Source: Buchananella hordeovulneris
Lineage (GTDB): Bacteria; Actinomycetota; Actinomycetes; Actinomycetales; Actinomycetaceae
Direction: 5' to 3'
DNA: 64,000 bases
Assembly (NCBI RefSeq): GCF_001907235.1
Contig: NZ_MQVS01000003.1
Span: forward strand, 186,001-250,000
The translations under genes and the position numbers were made by a program. Numbering within the stretch: position 1 is the first letter of the stretch; each line of letters begins with the position of its first letter. Shown piece after piece: positions 42,572 through 50,836 of the stretch. Below the pieces are notes generated by a model. The model did no database searches, was not told the DNA's origin, and worked only from the letters and a program-made list of their open reading frames with translations.

Positions 42572-42880
42572 GTGAGTATCGAGGACCTGGAGAATTACGA
42601 GAACGAGCTGGAGCTCGCTCTTTACAAGGAATACCGCGACGTGCTGCCCATGTTTAAGTACGTGGTGGAGACCGAGCGGCGCTTCTACCTCGCCAAGACC
42701 GTCAACATGCAGGCGCGTAATGTCAGCGGCGAGGTGTACTTCGAACTCACCCTCACTGACGCCTGGGTCTGGGACACCTACCGCACCTCCCGCTTCGTGG
42801 ACCGCGTCCACGTGGTCACGTTCAAGGATGTCAACATTGAGGAACTGCCGCCCTCCGAGTTTGGCTTGCCGGACGTCTAA
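42572..42880 (+). CDS. DUF2469 family protein
   Basis: A 102-residue protein specific to Actinobacteria. The GTG at 42572 (SIEDLENYENELELALYKEY) has GGAGGG just upstream. The family continues with YVVETERRFYLAKTVNMQ and is almost always found next to rnhB and the yraN gene, as here. The function is unknown; it is acidic and soluble. Its stop overlaps the tag gene stop on the other strand (shared TCTAA). Confidence 0.95.
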   Translation: MSIEDLENYENELELALYKEYRDVLPMFKYVVETERRFYLAKTVNMQARNVSGEVYFELTLTDAWVWDTYRTSRFVDRVHVVTFKDVNIEELPPSEFGLPDV

Positions 42881-43509
42881 AGCAGGCCCGGCGGGCGGCA
42901 GCGGCGTCGGCCGCGCACGTCCCACAGGCCGGTGATGCCGCGCTTCCAGGTGCCCACGAGGTTGGTGTCGACCACGCCGATGGCCTCCATGAGGGCAAAC
43001 AGGGTGACAGGGCCGACCCGCACGAAGCCGCGCTCCCGCAGGGCCTCGGTCAGGGCACGGGACTGGGGGCTGGCCGACGGTACGTCGGCCGGGTGCAGCG
43101 GGACCGGCGTGACCGCTGGTTGCTGGTCCCACACCAGGCGTGCCAGCCCGCCGCCGCGCCGCAGCTCGACCGTGGCCCGCGCGTTGGTTACCGTGGCCGC
43201 GATCTTGGCGCGGTTGCGGATCAGGCGCGGGTCGGTCAGGAGGCGCTCGACGTCGGCGGCGGTGAAGGCGGCCACGGCGTCCGGCGCGAAGTCCGCGAAG
43301 GCGGCGCGCAGGGCCGGGCGCTTGCCCAGGACGGTGCGCCAAGCCAGACCCGCCTGGAATACCTCCAGGCAGAGTCGCTCGAAGATTGCCGCCTCGGTGA
43401 CCTGGCACTGGCCCCACTCCTCGTCGTAGTAGCGGCGCAACAGCGGATCGGTGGCCGCCCAGGCGGGACGCACCCGGGCGTCCCACGCGGGCGGATCGGT
43501 GGTGGACAT
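42877..43509 (-). CDS. tag: DNA-3-methyladenine glycosylase I
   Basis: A 210-residue HhH-type glycosylase that removes 3-methyladenine. The ATG at 43509 has GGAGGAG upstream, so the longer in-frame start at 43551 is rejected. Family landmarks: YYDEEWGQCQVTEAAIFERL, LEVFQAGLAWRTVLGKR, LLTDPRLIRNRAKI and GPVTLFALMEAIGVVDTNL. The C-terminus is slightly short and lacks the usual Zn-binding Cys/His tail, as in many actinobacterial members. Confidence 0.95.
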   Translation of the reverse strand: MSTTDPPAWDARVRPAWAATDPLLRRYYDEEWGQCQVTEAAIFERLCLEVFQAGLAWRTVLGKRPALRAAFADFAPDAVAAFTAADVERLLTDPRLIRNRAKIAATVTNARATVELRRGGGLARLVWDQQPAVTPVPLHPADVPSASPQSRALTEALRERGFVRVGPVTLFALMEAIGVVDTNLVGTWKRGITGLWDVRGRRRCRPPGLL

Positions 43510-43712
43510 GGCGCCCTCCTCCCTTCTCTGCAGTTGCGGCCAGGCTGGCACGGGCTGCGGGTTTTGCCAAGGTCAGCCGGGGAGCCTGTGGGCGGGCGGG
43601 GACAGACCGATCCTGGGGATAACTACCGCCACTGATTTCCACAGGGCGTGGCCCGTCCACAGCTGCCAGGCCCGCCTGGACACCGGCGCGCCGCCGCCGT
43701 CAGGCTGAGGAC

Positions 43713-44075
43713 ATGGATACCCCAGCCGAGCGGGGCCGCCGCGGCGAAGACATTGCGGTCCAAATGCTCACCGACCGCGGCCTGCACGTCCTGGCGCGCA
43801 ACTGGCGCGCCGGGCGCCGCGGCGAGTTGGACATTGTCGCCCACGATCCCGCCGCCCGCGCCCTGGTGTTTGTTGAGGTCAAGACCCGCACCTCCGACGC
43901 CTACGGTTCGCCCGCCAGCGCTGTCACACCCCCCAAGTATCGGCGGCTGCGACAACTGGCCGCCGCCTGGCTGGAGTGCCACCCGCAGCAGGCCCCGCAC
44001 GTGCGCATCGACGTCGTCGAGGTGCGGCTGCGGGCAGGCAACGTGCCGCTGGTGACCCACCTGCAGGGGGTGTGA
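43713..44075 (+). CDS. YraN/UPF0102 family protein (endonuclease-like fold)
   Basis: A 120-residue protein with GRRGEDIAVQMLTDRGLHVL, then GELDIVAHD and LVFVEVKTRTSDAYG. These are the acidic and Lys residues of a restriction-endonuclease-like fold. It sits in its usual place one base before the comM gene and upstream of dprA. The exact function is unproven; a role in Holliday-junction or uptake-DNA processing is often proposed. Confidence 0.93.
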   Translation: MDTPAERGRRGEDIAVQMLTDRGLHVLARNWRAGRRGELDIVAHDPAARALVFVEVKTRTSDAYGSPASAVTPPKYRRLRQLAAAWLECHPQQAPHVRIDVVEVRLRAGNVPLVTHLQGV

Positions 44076-44076
44076 C

Positions 44077-45624
44077 ATGCCGCTGGCCTACACCCGCGCC
44101 GTCGCGCTGAGTGGCATCACCGGTCACCTGGTCGAAGTCGAGGCGCAAACGACGGCCGGGCTGCCTGCCGTCGTGCTCGTCGGCCTGCCCGACGCCGCCC
44201 TGCGCGAGGCCCGCGAGCGCGTGCGCGCCGCCATCGGCTCGTGCGGCCTGGAGTGGCGGGAGCGGCGCACGACCGTCAACCTGTCCCCGGCGGGCCTGCC
44301 GAAGGCGGGCACCGGGTTCGATTTGGCGTTGGCGGTGGCGATGCTCGCCTCGCAGAGGTTGGTGGAGGCGGAGCGGGCGGCCCGGGCGGTCCACCTGGGG
44401 GAGTTGGGGTTGGACGGGCGGGTGTTGCCGGTGCGCGGCGTGCTGCCTGCGGTGCGGGCGGCGGTGGCGGCGGGGCACTGCCGGGTGGTGGTGCCCGCAG
44501 CCAATGCGCCCGAGGCGGAGCTGGTGCCGGGGGCGCGGGTGCACGCGGTGGAGCATTTGGCGGACCTGGTGGCCGACTACGGTGGACATCCCCAGGCGCG
44601 GCCCTGCCGCAGTGTGCCCGCGTCCCCGGCGCCGTCGGTGCCGCCCGCGGCCGACAAGGACTTGGCGGAGGTGGTGGGGCAGGCAGAGGCCCGGCGGGCC
44701 CTGGAGGTGGCGGCCGCGGGCGGCCACCACCTGCTGTTGATCGGCACCGCCGGGGCGGGCAAGACGATGCTGGCCGAGCGCCTGCCGGGCCTGCTGCCGC
44801 CGTTGGAGGACGAGACCGCGCTGGAGGTCACAGCCTTGCACTCGCTGGCGGGCGCATTGGGGGAGGCCAGTGACCTCGTGCGCCGCGCGCCGTTCCAGGC
44901 ACCGCACCATTCGGCCACCGCCGCCGCCATCCTCGGAGGCGGGGCGGGTCTGCCGCGCCCGGGCGCGGTCAGCCTGGCCCACGGCGGGGTGCTGTTCCTC
45001 GACGAGGCCCCCGAGTTCGCCGCCCGGGTGCTCGACGCGCTGCGCCAGCCGTTGGAGAGCGGGCAGGTGGTGTTGCATCGCGCGGCGGGCAGCGCCACCT
45101 ATCCGGCGCGTTTCCAACTGGTGTTGGCGGCCAATCCGTGCCCGTGCGGCAACGCCCTCAGCCTGGTCAAGACCTGCACGTGTTCCCCGCAGGCGCGCCG
45201 CCGCTACCTGACCCGCCTGTCGGGGCCGCTGCTGGACCGCCTGGATTTGCGGGTGCGGGTCGAGCCGCTGCAGGCCGCGGACCTGGCGGCCGGCGGCGGG
45301 CAGTCCAGCGCCGAGGTGGCCGAGCGCGTCGGGGCGGCCCGCGAGCGCGCCGCCCACCGGTGGCGCGGCACCCCGTGGCGGCTCAACAGCCAGGTGCCCG
45401 GTTGGCACCTGCGGGACTACACCGAGGGCCTAGCCCCGGGCGCGGAGCAACTGCTGCACGCCGCGTTCGCCACCGGGGCGATCTCGATGCGGGGCCTAGA
45501 CCGCATCTTACGGGTGGCTTGGACGCTGGCGGACCTGGCGGGTGCCGCTCGGGTGGAGGTCGAACACGTCGGGGCGGCCACCGCCCTGCGGGAAGGAGTT
45601 TTCGATGAGCTCACCAGTAGTTGA
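44077..45624 (+). CDS. comM: ComM/YifB-type Mg-chelatase-like AAA ATPase
   Basis: A 515-residue protein. The N-terminal ChlI domain (SGITGHLVEVEAQTTAGLPA) leads to an AAA module with Walker A LIGTAGAGKTMLAERLPG near residue 223, Walker B GGVLFLDEAPEFA and the sensor ANPCPCGNA. The C-terminal Mg_chelatase_C ends the protein. ComM in competent bacteria extends branch migration of incoming DNA; in Actinobacteria the role is less certain. It overlaps dprA by 20 bases. Confidence 0.95.
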   Translation: MPLAYTRAVALSGITGHLVEVEAQTTAGLPAVVLVGLPDAALREARERVRAAIGSCGLEWRERRTTVNLSPAGLPKAGTGFDLALAVAMLASQRLVEAERAARAVHLGELGLDGRVLPVRGVLPAVRAAVAAGHCRVVVPAANAPEAELVPGARVHAVEHLADLVADYGGHPQARPCRSVPASPAPSVPPAADKDLAEVVGQAEARRALEVAAAGGHHLLLIGTAGAGKTMLAERLPGLLPPLEDETALEVTALHSLAGALGEASDLVRRAPFQAPHHSATAAAILGGGAGLPRPGAVSLAHGGVLFLDEAPEFAARVLDALRQPLESGQVVLHRAAGSATYPARFQLVLAANPCPCGNALSLVKTCTCSPQARRRYLTRLSGPLLDRLDLRVRVEPLQAADLAAGGGQSSAEVAERVGAARERAAHRWRGTPWRLNSQVPGWHLRDYTEGLAPGAEQLLHAAFATGAISMRGLDRILRVAWTLADLAGAARVEVEHVGAATALREGVFDELTSS

Positions 45625-46897
45625 AGACGGCCTGGGGGAGCCGGGCCCGGGCGGGGCCGGGCGCGAGGCGGCGGGTGGGACCAGTGCCGGGCAGACGCTC
45701 CAGCCTGCGGGGCCGGAGATCGGGCAGGGGCGCGGGCCGGGGACCGACGCCACCGACCCGGACGCCACCGGCCTGGCGGTGGCCGCCTGGTCCCGCTTGA
45801 CGGAGCCGGGGGACCGGGCCGCGCACGCGCTCGTGGGGGCCCTCGGCTACCGGGAGGCTTGGCGGTGGGTGCAGCGCCAGCCGGACCCGGCGGCGGCCTG
45901 GCAGCTGACGGGGGCCGCCACCGTCCGCCAGTGGGCCACTGCCCTGGCGCGGTGGCGCCCGCGCCTGGCGACGGTAGAGCCCGCCCAGGAGCTGCACGCC
46001 GCCCGCCTGCTGGGCGCCACACTGCTGTGGCCTGGCCGCCCGGGGTGGAGCCCTGCCCTGGCCGATCTCGGCCCGGACGCGCCCCTGGCGCTGTGGGTGC
46101 GCGGCGAGGTGGAGCTGTTGGAGCGGGCCGCGGTGGGCGGGGTGGCGCTGGTCGGGGCGCGGGCGGCCACCAAGTACGGGCAGCGCATCGCCACCCACCT
46201 CGCCGAAGGTTTGGCGGGCCAGGGCGGGGCCGTCGTCGTCTCCGGCGGGGCCTACGGCATCGACGCAGCCGCCCACGCCGGGGCCCTGGCCATCGGCGGG
46301 GCCACCGTCGCCTTCCTCGCCGGGGGCCTGGACCGCCTCTACCCGGTCGGCAACCGGGACCTGCTGCAGCGCATCAGCCGCGCCGGCGCCCTGGTCAGCG
46401 AGTGCCCGCCCGGCACGTCCCCGTCCCGCGTGCGCTTCCTGCTGCGCAACCGCCTGATCGCTGCGGCCACCCGCGCCACCATCGTCGTTGAGGCGGCGGC
46501 CCGCTCCGGGGCCCTGAACACGGCCCGGCAGGCCACCGACCTGCTGCGGCCCGTCGGGGCGGTGCCCGGCCCGCTCGGCAGCGACCTGTCGGTGGGCTGC
46601 CACGGGTTGATCCGCGACGGCGCCACCCTCATCGGTTCGGTGGCCGACGCCCGCGAGCTCCTCGGCCCCATCGCCGTCACCGCGGCCCCAGGCAACCCCG
46701 ACGACGGGGTCGTCGACGGACTGCGGGACAACGAGCGCCGCGTCTACGACGCCCTGCCCACCCGGGCGGCCCGCCCCGCCGACGCGCTCGCGGCGAGCGC
46801 CGGGTTGAGCGTGGCCGAGGTGCGCGCCAGCCTCGGGGTGCTGGCGCTGCTCGGCAAGGTCGAGCGCACGCAGGCGGGCCAGTGGCGCCGCACCTGA
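45605..46897 (+). CDS. dprA: DNA processing protein DprA
   Basis: A 430-residue protein. The ATG at 45605 has GGAAGGAG 6 bases upstream and lies inside the end of comM. An acidic/Gly N-terminus of about 60 residues precedes the SAM-like helices; the Rossmann core has LVGARAATKYGQRIA, VVVSGGAYGIDAAAH and RFLLRNRLIAAAT. A winged-helix C-terminus (LPTRAARPADALAASAGLSV) follows. DprA loads RecA on single-stranded DNA taken into the cell. Confidence 0.95.
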   Translation: MSSPVVEDGLGEPGPGGAGREAAGGTSAGQTLQPAGPEIGQGRGPGTDATDPDATGLAVAAWSRLTEPGDRAAHALVGALGYREAWRWVQRQPDPAAAWQLTGAATVRQWATALARWRPRLATVEPAQELHAARLLGATLLWPGRPGWSPALADLGPDAPLALWVRGEVELLERAAVGGVALVGARAATKYGQRIATHLAEGLAGQGGAVVVSGGAYGIDAAAHAGALAIGGATVAFLAGGLDRLYPVGNRDLLQRISRAGALVSECPPGTSPSRVRFLLRNRLIAAATRATIVVEAAARSGALNTARQATDLLRPVGAVPGPLGSDLSVGCHGLIRDGATLIGSVADARELLGPIAVTAAPGNPDDGVVDGLRDNERRVYDALPTRAARPADALAASAGLSVAEVRASLGVLALLGKVERTQAGQWRRT

Positions 46898-46993
46898 CCG
46901 AGCGGGCCCGGCGGTCCGGATCGATGGAGGCAGCACGGAAGGGTGGGCACGCAGCGGGGCGAGACCAGCGGGTCGGCGGGCAAGCCGAAGCGA

Positions 46994-47761
46994 TCACCTC
47001 GAATCTGTCGCGCCCTCCGCCACGTAGGGTTGCGTCCAAGTCACCGGCTGGAAACCCAGTTTGGTCAAAATCGGTGCCGAGGTTGGTAGCGCGTCCACCC
47101 ACAGGGTCTCGGCCCCCGCCTCAATAGCGGCCGCTATGCGACTGAATACCGTCCGGGTGAAGTGTCCGCGCTGTCGCTGCGCGGGGATGGTGCGTCCCCC
47201 GGCCAGCTCCGCTGCAGCGGACGGATGGTCTAGGTGAAGGCGGCCGCCCGAGACGGGGACGCCGTCGACGTAGACGATGTGCACTTGGAGGCGGTCAGTA
47301 TCGGCGGTCATGGTTTCAGCGAGTTGGGCCCGCTCGACTTCGACGTTGCGGCGGCCGCTGTCCCTGGAGATCCGGGCGTAGTCAGCGAGTTGCGTGATGC
47401 TGGCGCGGACCGTCGGCAAGGCCGCGGCCAGCCCGTCCTTGACGTTTTCTGGGAGCTGGTGGATGTCGAGAGCCAAGACCGTCTCCCGGTCCCCGGCGAT
47501 CAGCCCCGCCTCCTGCAGCGCCGGGCCGAGACAGGTGGGTTGGTCATGCCCGTAGAGTTTCCATTCGAACCGTGCCCCCTGCGCGTGTGCCAAGCAGAGC
47601 TCGCGCCGGATGACGTTCGGCAACGCGGACGCGGGACACGCGCTGTAGGCAATCCTGACTTCCGAGCCGTCAGCACTGGTTTGCCTGACGAGCGGTCCGG
47701 GAGCGGGAGTTCCTGAGCGTCGTCGGATCGCATCAAGCGTTGCCAGTAGCGGTAAAGACAT
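46994..47761 (-). CDS. GNAT-family N-acetyltransferase
   Basis: A 255-residue protein. The ATG at 47761 has GGAGGAGG 6 bases upstream, and the much longer frame extending to 48733 runs through the next gene and is rejected. The C-terminal half shows the acetyl-CoA fold: VHIVYVDGVPVSGGRLHLD, IPAQRQRGHFTRTVFSRIA in place of the classic QxxGxG/A loop, and APILTKLGFQPVTWTQPYV. The N-terminal half is less conserved. The substrate is unknown. It stands alone between dprA and a divergent gene pair. Confidence 0.85.
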   Translation of the reverse strand: MSLPLLATLDAIRRRSGTPAPGPLVRQTSADGSEVRIAYSACPASALPNVIRRELCLAHAQGARFEWKLYGHDQPTCLGPALQEAGLIAGDRETVLALDIHQLPENVKDGLAAALPTVRASITQLADYARISRDSGRRNVEVERAQLAETMTADTDRLQVHIVYVDGVPVSGGRLHLDHPSAAAELAGGRTIPAQRQRGHFTRTVFSRIAAAIEAGAETLWVDALPTSAPILTKLGFQPVTWTQPYVAEGATDSR

Positions 47762-47869
47762 GGTTTTCCTCCTCCGTGGCGGCCTCTGGCAGGAGTTGAT
47801 CTCCGCTGAGGGCAACTGTCCTTTCACTGGCGGTGCCCGGCCGCCGCGCCGGTGCCCTAGTCTCGACCC

Positions 47870-48676
47870 ATGCATCCTAAACAAGCGCGGGTAGCTCAAG
47901 CCCAGGAGACCGTGGCGGCCCTCACCAGCGGCAGCTACGTGACGGCTAGCGGGCAGCAGGTGGATATCAGCGCCCCGCTGGCGGCGGCCGTGGCGGGCAC
48001 CTGCGAGTACGCCCCCGACTGGCAGCCCCCGGCGCCCCGGCCGCGGGGGGCGGCCACTGAGCTCGTGGTGGTGGGTCTCGATACCTTGGCCGCGGCCCGG
48101 GACCTGCCCGATCCGGTGGTGCTGAACTTTGCCTCGGCCCGCCACCCGGGCGGCGGCTTCCTGAACGGCGCGCAGGCGCAGGAGGAATGCCTGGCCCGCG
48201 ACACCGGACTGTACGCCTGCATCAACGGGCGGCGCATGTACCAGCACAACCGCGGCAAGGACTGCCTCTACACGCACGCCCTGATCTACAGCCCGGCCGT
48301 GCCGGTGCTGCGCGACGAGACCGGGCAACTGCTGGCCGCCCCGTGGACGACGGCCATCATCACCGCCCCGGCCCCCAACGCGGGGGTGGTGCTGCAGCGC
48401 GAGCCCCACCGGGTTGCCGACATCGAGGCCGCCCTGACCGAGCGGGCCCGGCGGGTGCTGGCGGTGGCACACGCCCACGACCACCAGCACCTGGTGCTCG
48501 GGGCCTGGGGCTGCGGCGTCTTCCGCAACGACCCAGCTACCGTGGCCCGGACCTTCCACCAGCTGCTGGTCGGCCCGTACGCCGGGGTCTTCACGCAGGT
48601 GGTGTTCGCGGTCCTGGACTCCTCCAGCAAACGCCGCACCCTGCAGGCCTTCCAACACCAGTTCGCCGGTGAGTGA
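47870..48676 (+). CDS. TIGR02452-type microbial PARG (poly(ADP-ribose) glycohydrolase-like) protein
   Basis: A 268-residue macro-domain-like protein. The catalytic region reads VLNFASARHPGGGFLNGAQA and then QEECLARDTGLYACI: the GGG loop and QEE acidic pair are those of bacterial-type PARG. A second conserved block is LVLGAWGCGVFRNDPATVA. These enzymes remove ADP-ribose from proteins, and some work in defence or stress. It overlaps the beta-propeller gene downstream by 8 bases, suggesting a shared role. Confidence 0.9.
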   Translation: MHPKQARVAQAQETVAALTSGSYVTASGQQVDISAPLAAAVAGTCEYAPDWQPPAPRPRGAATELVVVGLDTLAAARDLPDPVVLNFASARHPGGGFLNGAQAQEECLARDTGLYACINGRRMYQHNRGKDCLYTHALIYSPAVPVLRDETGQLLAAPWTTAIITAPAPNAGVVLQREPHRVADIEAALTERARRVLAVAHAHDHQHLVLGAWGCGVFRNDPATVARTFHQLLVGPYAGVFTQVVFAVLDSSSKRRTLQAFQHQFAGE

Positions 48677-50222
48677 GCTGACCTTCGCCCGCCTCCTGAC
48701 CAGCGGGGCCTTCCCGGAGGCCCAAAACGCCACCCGGGCCTGGCAAGGCCGCGACGCGGTGGCAGTGGCAGGCAGCTGGTCGGGTCAGCACGAGGGGCGC
48801 GAGACCGGCACCGGCGGCGAGGCCCTCTACCTCTACCGGCGCGCCGATCTGGCCCTGGCGGGGGAGCGGGTGTTGCCGGACACCGTCAACGCGGTGGCGT
48901 TCCATCCGCACGCCCCCGTGGCGGTGGTTGGTTACGGCGGCTACGACGGCGGCACCTTCTTCACTGGGGGCGCCCTGTGGTGGAACTGGCAGACCGGGCA
49001 GGCCCGGCCGCTGCTGCGCGACGACCGGGAGGTCGTCGACGTCAGCTTCAGCGCCGACGGCAGCCAGCTGCACCTGACCTGCTCCCCGCCCGACGATGAG
49101 GCCCACCCTTTCTTGCACACCACCTACCTGCTGCCCCTGCCCAGCCCGTCTCCCGTGGAGCTGGCGCAGCTGACGGTGCTGGCCACCTTCCCGCCCCCGC
49201 CGCTACCGCAGGCGGCCTACCAAGCCCAGCAACGCGCCGAGCTGGCGGACCTGGCGGCCCTGGCCACCGCGCACGGGGCCGACTTCGCGCCCGCCCCCAT
49301 GGTGTGGGACCTGCTGTTCCTGCCCGACGGGCGGCTGGTCAGCGCCCACGAGCGCGCCACCGTGCGGCTGTGGCAGGTGGAGGAAGGCAGCTGTCAGCAG
49401 TGGCAACTGGAGGCAGGCAACCGCTGCGTGCAACTATTCGCCACCGGCCCGCGCGAACTGGTCGTGGTCGTCGAAACCAACCGCTGGCACGCCCCAGACA
49501 ATGCGCTCACCACGTTCTTCCGCCTCGACCTCGCCGACGGTGCGTCCCGCCTGCTCGCCCGGCAGGCCCACCTGCTGTCTCAGGCGGCTGATGGCACGTT
49601 CCTGGCCCGCCAGGTGCTGGACGGTCAGGCCCGCTACCGGCCCGCCGACCTGCTGCTCACCGACCAGCTCCAGGTGGCGAAGAAGCTACGGCTGGGCAGC
49701 TATGACATGCTCAACCACTACCTGCGGCTGGACGGCGCACCCCACCACTACTGCCTGCTCGGCGCCTCGCCGCCCACCCGCCACAAGTCCCTGTGGCGCC
49801 TGCAGCCGACCACCGGCGAGCGCGAGCACTTCGCCCCCCTGGACGGCCCCGCCGAGCAGTGGCTGAACACCGCGGCCGTCTACCACCCCGACCGGCTGGT
49901 GGTGGCCGGTGCCATCCTCCACCAGCAGACCACCAGCTACTGCTTGCAGGCCTTCACTCCCACCGGGCAGGTGGCTTGGCGCCACCACCTGCCCACCCGG
50001 ATCGTGGCCGCCACCCGCGGCCCGGGCGGGCGGCTGGTCACGGCCACGCGCGACGGGCAGCTGGCGGTGTGGCGCCTGGCCGACGGGCAGCAGCGCTCCA
50101 CGCAGGCAGTCTTGCCGACCCCCACCACCGCCCAGCCCTTGTCCCTGACCAGCAACGACACGCACCTGGCGGTCGGGCTGAGTGACGGCCGCATCGCCGT
50201 CTACCGGTGGGCGGCGGCCTAG
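48669..50222 (+). CDS. WD40/beta-propeller-like repeat protein
   Basis: A 517-residue soluble protein starting with GTG inside the end of the PARG-like gene. Repeated patterns of four-strand blades are visible, such as VNAVAFHPHAPVAVVGYGGY, VVDVSFSADGSQLHL, LFLPDGRLVSAHERATVRLW and RGPGGRLVTATRDGQLAVWR. No enzyme motif or signal peptide is seen, so it is likely a protein-binding scaffold. Its coupling to an ADP-ribose hydrolase suggests it recruits or regulates that enzyme, which is inference. Confidence 0.85.
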   Translation: MSELTFARLLTSGAFPEAQNATRAWQGRDAVAVAGSWSGQHEGRETGTGGEALYLYRRADLALAGERVLPDTVNAVAFHPHAPVAVVGYGGYDGGTFFTGGALWWNWQTGQARPLLRDDREVVDVSFSADGSQLHLTCSPPDDEAHPFLHTTYLLPLPSPSPVELAQLTVLATFPPPPLPQAAYQAQQRAELADLAALATAHGADFAPAPMVWDLLFLPDGRLVSAHERATVRLWQVEEGSCQQWQLEAGNRCVQLFATGPRELVVVVETNRWHAPDNALTTFFRLDLADGASRLLARQAHLLSQAADGTFLARQVLDGQARYRPADLLLTDQLQVAKKLRLGSYDMLNHYLRLDGAPHHYCLLGASPPTRHKSLWRLQPTTGEREHFAPLDGPAEQWLNTAAVYHPDRLVVAGAILHQQTTSYCLQAFTPTGQVAWRHHLPTRIVAATRGPGGRLVTATRDGQLAVWRLADGQQRSTQAVLPTPTTAQPLSLTSNDTHLAVGLSDGRIAVYRWAAA

Positions 50223-50836
50223 AGCAGGCCCTGCTCGTAGGCCACCCGCACCGCGGCCGCCCGGTCGGCCACCCCCAACTTGTCGTAGATGTGGCGCAGG
50301 TGCGTCTTGAACGTCGCCTCCGACACGTGCATGCGGGCCGCCGCCACCCGGTTCGGGCCCCCCTGCGCCAGCTGGCGCAACACCTCCACCTCCCGCGCCG
50401 TCAGCTCCGGCACCGCCTGCCCGCCCGGTTCGCCCGCCAGCAGACGCAAAACCGCCGGGTCCAGCACCGCTCGCCCGGCCGCCACCTCCTGGACGGCCCG
50501 CACCAGCTCGGCGCGCGGCGCGTCCTTCAACAGGTAGCCGTCGGCGCCCGCCGCCAGGGCCGCGCGCACATCGCCCTCGGCGTCGTACGTGGTCAGCACC
50601 AACACCCGAGCCCGGCTGCCGCGCCGCCGCAGCTGCGCGATGGCGCTCGGCCCGTTTCCGTCCGGCATCCGCAGGTCCGTCAGCACAACGTCTGGGTCCT
50701 CCCGCAGTGCGACCGCCACCAGCTCCCGCCCGCTGGCCGCCTCGCCAACCACCTCCACCTCGGCGGAGCGTTGCAGGATCGCGGCTATTCCGTCGCGCAC
50801 CAACGGATGATCGTCCGCAATCACCACCCGGATCAT
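50219..50836 (-). CDS. LuxR/NarL-family response regulator
   Basis: A 205-residue regulator: receiver with IRVVIADDHPLVRDGIAA, phosphoacceptor Asp in VVLTDLRMPDG near residue 54 and Lys in YLLKDAP near 104; then the helix-turn-helix LTAREVEVLRQLAQGGPNRV and VSEATFKTHLRHIYDKLGV. The ATG at 50836 overlaps the kinase gene stop by 4 bases. It is the last gene of a second ABC exporter plus two-component operon and converges with the beta-propeller gene by 4 bases. Confidence 0.94.
   Translation of the reverse strand: MIRVVIADDHPLVRDGIAAILQRSAEVEVVGEAASGRELVAVALREDPDVVLTDLRMPDGNGPSAIAQLRRRGSRARVLVLTTYDAEGDVRAALAAGADGYLLKDAPRAELVRAVQEVAAGRAVLDPAVLRLLAGEPGGQAVPELTAREVEVLRQLAQGGPNRVAAARMHVSEATFKTHLRHIYDKLGVADRAAAVRVAYEQGLL

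Noticed and set aside
43924-46936. Two large minus-strand frames opposite comM and dprA
   Set aside because: Both are antisense shadows full of Gly/Arg/Gln/His; the plus-strand genes have complete conserved motifs.
46894-48454. A 21-base match between the end of dprA and the PARG-like gene
   Set aside because: One copy codes for LTERARR-like sequence in a gene; identity over 21 very GC-rich bases is likely chance.
47762-48733. Upstream extension of the GNAT gene
   Set aside because: The extension runs antisense through the PARG-like gene. The ATG at 47761 has an excellent ribosome binding site and the family domain starts after it.
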